This document shows, piece by piece, positions 34,869 to 39,813 of a stretch of 39,813 nt of DNA. How positions within the stretch are numbered: the first letter of the stretch is position 1; each line of letters starts with the position of its first letter. Position numbers and translations under genes: made by a program. The stretch lies in NCBI GenBank assembly GCA_012965065.1, contig DTSX01000112.1, forward strand, positions 23,883-63,695. Reading direction: 5' to 3'. The stretch is from Gammaproteobacteria bacterium. Its GTDB lineage: Bacteria; Pseudomonadota; Gammaproteobacteria; Steroidobacterales; UBA11654. The notes below the pieces were generated by a model. It ran no database searches. It worked only from the letters and a program-made list of their open reading frames with translations, and was not told the DNA's origin.

Positions 34869-35639
34869 ATGATGATTGATATTAAAAACGAAGATGATCA
34901 GGAAAAAATGCGAATTGCTGGAAAGTTAGCTTCACAGGTTCTGGATATGATTTCAAATTATGTTGCACCGGGTATAACTACTGGAGAACTGGATCGGATT
35001 TGCCATGATTATATTGTTAATGAACAGAATGCGATTCCTGCAAACCTAAATTACAAAGGTTTTCCTGCCACCATCTGTACTTCAGTAAATCATGTTGTCT
35101 GCCATGGAATTCCAGGTAATAAAAAATTGAAACATGGCGATATCATTAACATAGATGTTACCGTTATCAAAAATGAGTTTCATGGAGATACCAGCAGAAT
35201 GTACCAGGTTGGAAAGCCCACTACCCAGGGTGAACGTATTTCAAAAATAACTTATGAATCATTGTGGCATGGCATAAAAGCAGTGAAACCAGGAAATCAC
35301 TTAGGAGACATTGGGTATGCAATACAAAATCATGCAGAAAAACATGGTTATGCCATCGTAAAAGAATATTGTGGCCATGGAATTGGTAAAATTTATCACG
35401 ACCATCCACAAATTCTCCATTATGGAACTCCCGGTCACGGGATTGAAATAAAAGAAGGAATGACCTTTACCATTGAACCGATGGTCAATGCTGGCGGAGC
35501 ATCAGTGAGGGTATTGCCAGACCAATGGACTGTCGTTACTAGGGATCATTCGCTTTCAGCGCAATGGGAGCATACAATTTTGGTGACCAAAAGTGGCTAC
35601 GAAGTATTGACTCTTGCACCCAGCGAAAACACTTACTGA
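34869..35639 (+). CDS. map: Methionine aminopeptidase, type I
   Basis: Removes the initiator methionine from nascent proteins. All five metal ligands are present (D96, D107, H170, E203, E234) together with H79, in segments INIDVTVIKNEFHGDTSR, CGHGIGKIYHDHPQI, GMTFTIEPMVN and QWEHTI. 256 residues (E. coli 264). Two adjacent ATG codons open the frame; no Shine-Dalgarno is visible (TCTCCT precedes it). It is divergent from rpsB, a very common arrangement. Confidence 0.97.
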   Translation: MMIDIKNEDDQEKMRIAGKLASQVLDMISNYVAPGITTGELDRICHDYIVNEQNAIPANLNYKGFPATICTSVNHVVCHGIPGNKKLKHGDIINIDVTVIKNEFHGDTSRMYQVGKPTTQGERISKITYESLWHGIKAVKPGNHLGDIGYAIQNHAEKHGYAIVKEYCGHGIGKIYHDHPQILHYGTPGHGIEIKEGMTFTIEPMVNAGGASVRVLPDQWTVVTRDHSLSAQWEHTILVTKSGYEVLTLAPSENTY

Positions 35640-35707
35640 ATCATGTTGTGAAAAATTAGAGCAAAATCTTCACAAAACAATTGATCAACAGTAATAATTA
35701 ACTCTGC

Positions 35708-36208
35708 TCAATTATAGCGCCCTTGATGGATGGTCCAAACTCCATAGCTGCCTAGAAAAATTAACCAAATAATGACCCAAGCCGGCATGCTCAAAAAAGC
35801 GAAAGACCAACTGATTTCAGCGCATTCACCAGAACCACTAAAGACCATTTGGAAAACTTCACTCAATGGAAAATTAGCCATCATAAAATCAAGACCAGGC
35901 CCACACCCTGGAACCTTATCTGGGGGTAGATTTTGAAGCCAGACATGTCTAGCTGCTATCCCTACTCCCGCTGAGCTTATAATCGTCAAAAGTAGTGAAG
36001 CGAAGAATTTTGACTGCTTTGTTTGGGGATGTTTCAAAGCCATTAATAAAAAAGACAGACCTAATGCAATAACTGCCACTCTTTGTAATATACACAAGGG
36101 GCATGGCTCTAAACCCAGCACATATTGTGTGTATAGTGCGTAAGCAATAAGCAAAACAGAGCAAAGGAATCCCGTTAATAATAAATTTCTCCTTGTTATG
36201 CGCATCAT
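35708..36208 (-). CDS. dsbB: Disulfide bond formation protein DsbB
   Basis: Inner-membrane quinone reductase that reoxidises DsbA. Four membrane helices, the first periplasmic Cys pair in EPCPLC (C36, C39) and the second pair (C102 in PGCGPGL, C129 in SGECAE). 166 residues (E. coli 176). The frame has TTG-ATG-ATG at its start; the first ATG at 36208 overlaps the tsaB stop by one base (TGATG). No dsbA is in the window. Confidence 0.94.
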   Translation of the reverse strand: MMRITRRNLLLTGFLCSVLLIAYALYTQYVLGLEPCPLCILQRVAVIALGLSFLLMALKHPQTKQSKFFASLLLTIISSAGVGIAARHVWLQNLPPDKVPGCGPGLDFMMANFPLSEVFQMVFSGSGECAEISWSFAFLSMPAWVIIWLIFLGSYGVWTIHQGRYN

Positions 36209-36876
36209 CAATCTGCAACTTGATCCCTAAGGTAATTGGGTAAAGCCTCAAATGATTCTACCCCTTTACCTGATTTAAATTCCCTAATAGCTAGTTTTAT
36301 CATAGTTTTTGCATCAGGCAATATTTCTTGGGCTTGTTCGACAACTTCAACAGAGCATTGTTTCTTCAAATTTGTATATTCTTTCCAACCTTTGCCAACA
36401 CCAAAAAAATTTGTTCCAGAGAAATGAAATGCATCAACGTCAATTAGGCAATCTGAAATCGTTGATGCTACTAAACCATCTTCGGATTTCTGATAACACC
36501 CAAAATAAATCTGTTTTCTTCCTGCGTCCATTACCACGGCTATTTTATCTAAGGAATAGGTTTCCGAAGCAACTTGCGCAATGGTTGCAAGACTGGAAAT
36601 GCTGCAAACAGGTGTTTGCTGCGAATAGGAAATTGCTTGTGTTGCAGCCGCTGCAATTCTTAACCCAGTGAAACGGCCAGGTCCTGAGCCATAAGCTATA
36701 AAATCCAAGTCTTTTAATTCCAACCTTGATTCGGTCAATATGTTATTGATATTCCTGTAAATATCTTGCGCATGATCGATGCAATTCTCTTGGTTAAACT
36801 CAAACAACTCTCCGTCATTCATGGCGGCAAGTGTAAACCTGTCGGTTGAGGTATCAATGGCAATACATTTAGTCAT
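36208..36876 (-). CDS. tsaB: tRNA threonylcarbamoyladenosine biosynthesis protein TsaB
   Basis: Scaffold partner of TsaD in making t6A37 on ANN-decoding tRNAs. The ASKHA fold start CIAIDTSTDRFTLA, GSGPGRFTGLRIAAA (about 63-77) and VVMDAGRKQIYFGCY are diagnostic. 222 residues (E. coli 231). It precedes dsbB with a one-base overlap and is divergent from pckG. Confidence 0.94.
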   Translation of the reverse strand: MTKCIAIDTSTDRFTLAAMNDGELFEFNQENCIDHAQDIYRNINNILTESRLELKDLDFIAYGSGPGRFTGLRIAAAATQAISYSQQTPVCSISSLATIAQVASETYSLDKIAVVMDAGRKQIYFGCYQKSEDGLVASTISDCLIDVDAFHFSGTNFFGVGKGWKEYTNLKKQCSVEVVEQAQEILPDAKTMIKLAIREFKSGKGVESFEALPNYLRDQVAD

Positions 36877-36940
36877 ATACAGCTGTGTTGAATGGATTCA
36901 AGAAGAAACAATAAATTAATGACCCAATAATAAACATAGA

Positions 36941-36975
36941 TATAATAAACTTCCCCTGCGACTAGAGTAAATTAT
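36941..36975 (+). promoter_or_regulatory. Candidate pckG promoter and leader
   Basis: A perfect TATAAT (36941-36946) lies 29 bases before the pckG ATG in the 99-base divergent gap with tsaB. The -35 at proper spacing (AATGAC, 36918-36923) is poor, so an activator may be needed. AGAG about 10 bases before the ATG is a weak ribosome site. Confidence 0.4.
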
Positions 36976-38724
36976 ATGAATACAACCAATAAAGAGTTGC
37001 AAAATTGGGTTGATCAAGTAGCAAAACTAACCAATCCAACGGCAGTACATTGGTGTGATGGAAGCAACCAAGAGTATCAAAACTTCATCGCTCAAATGCT
37101 TGAGTCTGGGGATTTACTGAAACTCAATCATGAAACTTTCCCAAACTGTTATCTGCATCGATCGGATCAGACAGATGTCGCTAGAGTTGAACACTTGACA
37201 TTTATATGCACTTCCAAGCAGGAGGATGCGGGACCAAACAACAATTGGATGGACCCAGATGAGGCACACAGCAAACTGGATAACTTATTCAAAGATTGCA
37301 TGTCGGGTAGGACGATGTACGTTATTCCATATTGTTTGGGGCCGATAGATTCAGTTTATTCGCGCTGTGGAGTGGAAATTACGGATAGCCCATATGTGGT
37401 GGCAAACATGTTCCTGATGACCCGAATGGGAACAAAAGCCCTGCAAAGAATAGAGACAGAAAATAAGTTTGTTAAAGGAATGCATTCAATCGGAGACCTG
37501 AATCCAGAGAAACGTTTTATCATGCACTTCCCAGAAGAACTAACCATAAGAAGCATCGGTTCAGGTTATGGTGGCAATGCCCTGTTGGGAAAAAAATGTC
37601 ATGCCTTAAGAATAGCCAGTTGGCAAGCCTTAAAGGAGAAATGGCTCGCCGAGCACATGTTAATAGTTGAAATTGAAAATCCAGAAGGAGATAAGTTTTA
37701 CATTGCTGCTGCTTTCCCATCGGCCTGTGGAAAAACAAACCTTGCTATGCTGATACCCCCAGATACTTATCCAGGGTGGAAAGTTAGAACCATTGGTGAT
37801 GACATTGCCTGGCTGCATATGGACAACAGTGGTCGATTCTGGGCAATTAATCCAGAAGCAGGATATTTTGGGGTGGTCCCAGGCACCAACCAAGATACCA
37901 ATCAAAATGCTTATGAGACCCTCAAAAGAGATGCGATTTATACCAACGTCGGCATAACCGACAACAACGAACCCTGGTGGGAAGGAAAATTGGAAGGCAA
38001 CCCAACCAAAGACTGGAAAGGCGATGATTATTCTTCTGACTCCAATCAAGACTGCGCCCACCCCAATTCCAGATTTACCGTTTCTGCCAAAAATAACCCA
38101 GGATACTCAGAGTTAGCAGACTCGCCTTCGGGTGTACCCATTTGTGCCATTATCTTTGGTGGCAGAAGAAGTGAGTTAGCACCTTTGGTTTATGAAGCCA
38201 AAGATTGGAATCATGGTGTTTTGGTCGGAGCCAGCGTGGGTTCGGAAACAACTGCAGCCGCAGCCGGAGATGTGGGTATAGTCAGAAGAGACCCGATGGC
38301 GATGAAGCCTTTCTGTGGTTATAATTTTGCTGACTATTGGCGCCACTGGCTGAGTTTTTCGGAGCAATCACAAAATTTACCTAAAATTTTCCACGTCAAT
38401 TGGTTTAGAAAAAATGATCAAGGCTTTCTCTGGCCTGGTTTTGGAGAAAATCTTCGGGTCTTGGATTGGATTATTCAACGATGCCAGAACAAAATTGACG
38501 CCAAGGAAACACCAATCGGTTATGTGCCTATTAAAGGAGATATTGATACCTCAGGATTGGATATTGCCGATGAGAATTTGGATGCACTGTTCACCATTGA
38601 TCCGGATCAATGGCTGGCTGAAATGAATGAAATTAAAGAATATTTCAATGAATTTGGGGAACGACTCCCGAAGCAACTACTCAATGAGCATGCAAAAGTC
38701 GTGGATGCCCTGAGCAAGAAGTAG
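36976..38724 (+). CDS. pckG: Phosphoenolpyruvate carboxykinase, GTP type
   Basis: Interconverts oxaloacetate and PEP with GTP/GDP; gluconeogenesis from TCA-cycle intermediates. The P-loop FPSACGKTNLAM (247-258) has the reactive cysteine C251 typical of GTP-dependent enzymes. SRCGVEITDSPYVVANMFLM and the GGRRSELAPLVYEA segment are also characteristic. 582 residues. E. coli and many gammaproteobacteria use the unrelated-length ATP enzyme PckA instead. It stands alone and ends 2 bases before the convergent dusA stop, so no dedicated terminator fits between them. Confidence 0.97.
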   Translation: MNTTNKELQNWVDQVAKLTNPTAVHWCDGSNQEYQNFIAQMLESGDLLKLNHETFPNCYLHRSDQTDVARVEHLTFICTSKQEDAGPNNNWMDPDEAHSKLDNLFKDCMSGRTMYVIPYCLGPIDSVYSRCGVEITDSPYVVANMFLMTRMGTKALQRIETENKFVKGMHSIGDLNPEKRFIMHFPEELTIRSIGSGYGGNALLGKKCHALRIASWQALKEKWLAEHMLIVEIENPEGDKFYIAAAFPSACGKTNLAMLIPPDTYPGWKVRTIGDDIAWLHMDNSGRFWAINPEAGYFGVVPGTNQDTNQNAYETLKRDAIYTNVGITDNNEPWWEGKLEGNPTKDWKGDDYSSDSNQDCAHPNSRFTVSAKNNPGYSELADSPSGVPICAIIFGGRRSELAPLVYEAKDWNHGVLVGASVGSETTAAAAGDVGIVRRDPMAMKPFCGYNFADYWRHWLSFSEQSQNLPKIFHVNWFRKNDQGFLWPGFGENLRVLDWIIQRCQNKIDAKETPIGYVPIKGDIDTSGLDIADENLDALFTIDPDQWLAEMNEIKEYFNEFGERLPKQLLNEHAKVVDALSKK

Positions 38725-38726
38725 AT

Positions 38727-39728
38727 TCAGCACAAACTTTCTTCATAACGCTCAACATAACAAAGCAATTCATCCAAAAATCCAATGGCACTGTTGGATT
38801 TGTGCTGGTTGAGACCGATGAGATTTCGCCACTCTTTGGCGCCTCTCAACCCTCTGAACAGTTGAGCCATATGCCGGGTCATCAAGTGCAGGTTAATGCC
38901 ATCTCCTATTTGGTTTTTGGTGTAGTCAATCATTTCCTTGATTATATGAAATTGCGTGGAATGATTGATTGACTTGCCTTCTGTCATGAAAAAATGCTGC
39001 TGGATCTCTGCAAGAAACAAGGGGTCCTTGTAAGCTTTTCGCCCAATCATTACTCCGTCTAAATGCAGTAAATGTTGTTCAATTTGCTCAATGGAGCTGA
39101 TTTCCCCATTGATTATGATCCTTAGATTATTAAAGTCATTTTTAAGTCGATAAACTTTGTCATAGTCGACCGGTGGAATGGTTCTGTTTTGTTTTGGATT
39201 CAACCCCTGCAAAAATGCTTTTCTGGCATGAATGATAAAGACTTGGCAACCTGCTTCAGACGTTTCAGCTACAAAATCGTACAAGAAATGATAATCGTCT
39301 TTGTCATCAACGCCAATTCTGGTTTTAATGGACAAAGGCAGATCCACCCTATCCCTAACAGCACCGACACAATTAGCAACAAGCAAAGGGTCTCGCATCA
39401 ATGCAGCACCTGCATTGCAGCTTTGTACACGCAGACTAGGGCATCCTATGTTGAGGTTAATTTCATTGTAATTGTATTTGGAAATTATTTTAGCTGCTTC
39501 AGCCATAATGGACGGATCATTGCCTGCAATCTGGATGCCAACAGCTTTTCGGTGATGGTTTTCTTGATGCAAAAATTTCTCAGAAGCGTAGACGATGGCA
39601 TCTGCATGTATCATGGGAGTGTAGAGTTTGAGATCAGGTGCCAACAAATCCACCAGATACCTGAAATGCCGGTCTGTTTGGCCCATCATTGGAGCCACCG
39701 AGATTTGCTTTGTTGTCTCTAAATTCAT
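38727..39728 (-). CDS. dusA: tRNA-dihydrouridine synthase A
   Basis: FMN enzyme reducing uridines 20/20a in the tRNA D-loop. The N-terminus ISVAPMMGQTDRHFR, catalytic C96 in NLNIGCPSLRVQS, HARKAFLQGLNPKQNRTIPP and the FMN-binding INGEIS and GVMIGRKAY segments assign it to DusA. The usual QxGxFGAxLM is altered to QSCNAGAALM. The frame can be opened from a TTG inside the tRNA gene, but the ATG at 39728 gives the normal 333 residues. It begins 30 bases after the tRNA-Glu 3' end on the same strand. Confidence 0.96.
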   Translation of the reverse strand: MNLETTKQISVAPMMGQTDRHFRYLVDLLAPDLKLYTPMIHADAIVYASEKFLHQENHHRKAVGIQIAGNDPSIMAEAAKIISKYNYNEINLNIGCPSLRVQSCNAGAALMRDPLLVANCVGAVRDRVDLPLSIKTRIGVDDKDDYHFLYDFVAETSEAGCQVFIIHARKAFLQGLNPKQNRTIPPVDYDKVYRLKNDFNNLRIIINGEISSIEQIEQHLLHLDGVMIGRKAYKDPLFLAEIQQHFFMTEGKSINHSTQFHIIKEMIDYTKNQIGDGINLHLMTRHMAQLFRGLRGAKEWRNLIGLNQHKSNSAIGFLDELLCYVERYEESLC

Positions 39729-39758
39729 GTCCAATAATATAAAAGTACGCTTATATAA

Positions 39759-39813
39759 TGGCGTCCCCAAGGGGATTCGAACCCCTGTTGCCGCCGTGAA
39801 AGGGCGGTGTCCT
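39759..39813 (-). tRNA. tRNA-Glu (anticodon TTC), 5' part cut by window edge
   Basis: The last 55 bases, read on the minus strand, hold the anticodon arm CCGCCCTTTCACGGCGG with anticodon TTC, the T arm CAGGGGTTCGAATCCCCT, the 3' acceptor strand GGGGAC and an encoded CCA. This is nearly identical to E. coli tRNA-Glu. The acceptor 5' strand and most of the D arm lie beyond the window. Confidence 0.95.

Noticed and set aside
35643..35674. TTGTGAA/TTCACAA repeat in the convergent map-dsbB gap
   Set aside because: Long loop and no T tract; terminator not supported.
39189..39722. 177-codon frame antisense to dusA
   Set aside because: Lies wholly opposite a well-conserved gene and has no recognisable motif; a shadow frame. 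Other long antisense frames (for example 30992-31396 and 37660-38061) were rejected for the same reason.
1..39813. Search for CRISPR, insertion sequences, prophage, toxin-antitoxin or biosynthetic cluster
   Set aside because: No repeat-spacer pattern, transposase, integrase or non-housekeeping cluster seen; the window is essentially core genome.

Overview
The window reads as an ordinary, densely packed stretch of chromosome from an AT-rich gammaproteobacterium, possibly a streamlined marine lineage. The assignment rests on gene order. rpsB-tsf-pyrH-frr-uppS-cdsA-rseP-bamA-skp-lpxD-lpxA-lpxB-rnhB-dnaE-accA-tilS-pyrG-kdsA-eno-ftsB-surE is the classic gammaproteobacterial series (as in Pseudomonas and Xanthomonas). 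LPS genes and BamA show a Gram-negative outer membrane. The SDH subunits are of the alphaproteobacterial/mitochondrial-like type, also found in Xanthomonas-like early-branching gammaproteobacteria. I cannot name a genus. I see no insertion sequence, prophage, CRISPR array or defence island, and no intergenic gap reaches 300 bases.

Layout. (1) 1-5399, minus strand: sdhC-sdhD-sdhA-sdhB-sdhE running with translational overlaps into lepA, which is cut by the window edge. An unusual tandem palindrome sits just upstream of sdhC, and ygfZ lies divergently on the other side of it. (2) 6370-9666, minus: a PD-(D/E)XK nuclease, prfB (RF2, with its programmed +1 frameshift, so the gene is much longer than its open frame suggests) and lysS. 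(3) 9737-10093, plus: one Mth938-like gene. (4) 10107-34694, minus: a run of about 24.6 kb of co-directional genes for translation, outer-membrane biogenesis, LPS, fatty acid, nucleotide and DNA synthesis, ending with surE, a YqaA/DedA protein and a previously hidden 29-residue membrane ORF. (5) 34869-35639, plus: map. (6) 35708-36876, minus: tsaB-dsbB. (7) 36976-38724, plus: GTP-type PEP carboxykinase. (8) 38727-39813, minus: dusA and a truncated tRNA-Glu gene.

The most informative signals are absences inside conserved gene order. fabZ is missing between lpxD and lpxA, which overlap. dxr is missing from both of its usual sites near cdsA. ispD, ispF and truD are missing between ftsB and surE, and pcm, nlpD and rpoS are missing after surE. 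The joint loss of three MEP-pathway genes from three conserved slots suggests either relocation or replacement of the isoprenoid pathway. Other points are a long charged tail on ribosomal protein S2, a three-residue insertion beside the catalytic aspartates of DnaE, a metal-dependent-type KdsA, and two small ORFs that fit exactly into operon gaps.

The genes connect functionally in a few ways. SdhE flavinylates SdhA, and YgfZ supports Fe-S proteins such as SdhB. LpxA/D/B and KdsA build LPS while BamA and Skp assemble outer-membrane proteins. RpsB, EF-Ts, RRF, RF2, LysS, LepA, TilS, TsaB, DusA, Map and tRNA-Glu all serve translation.
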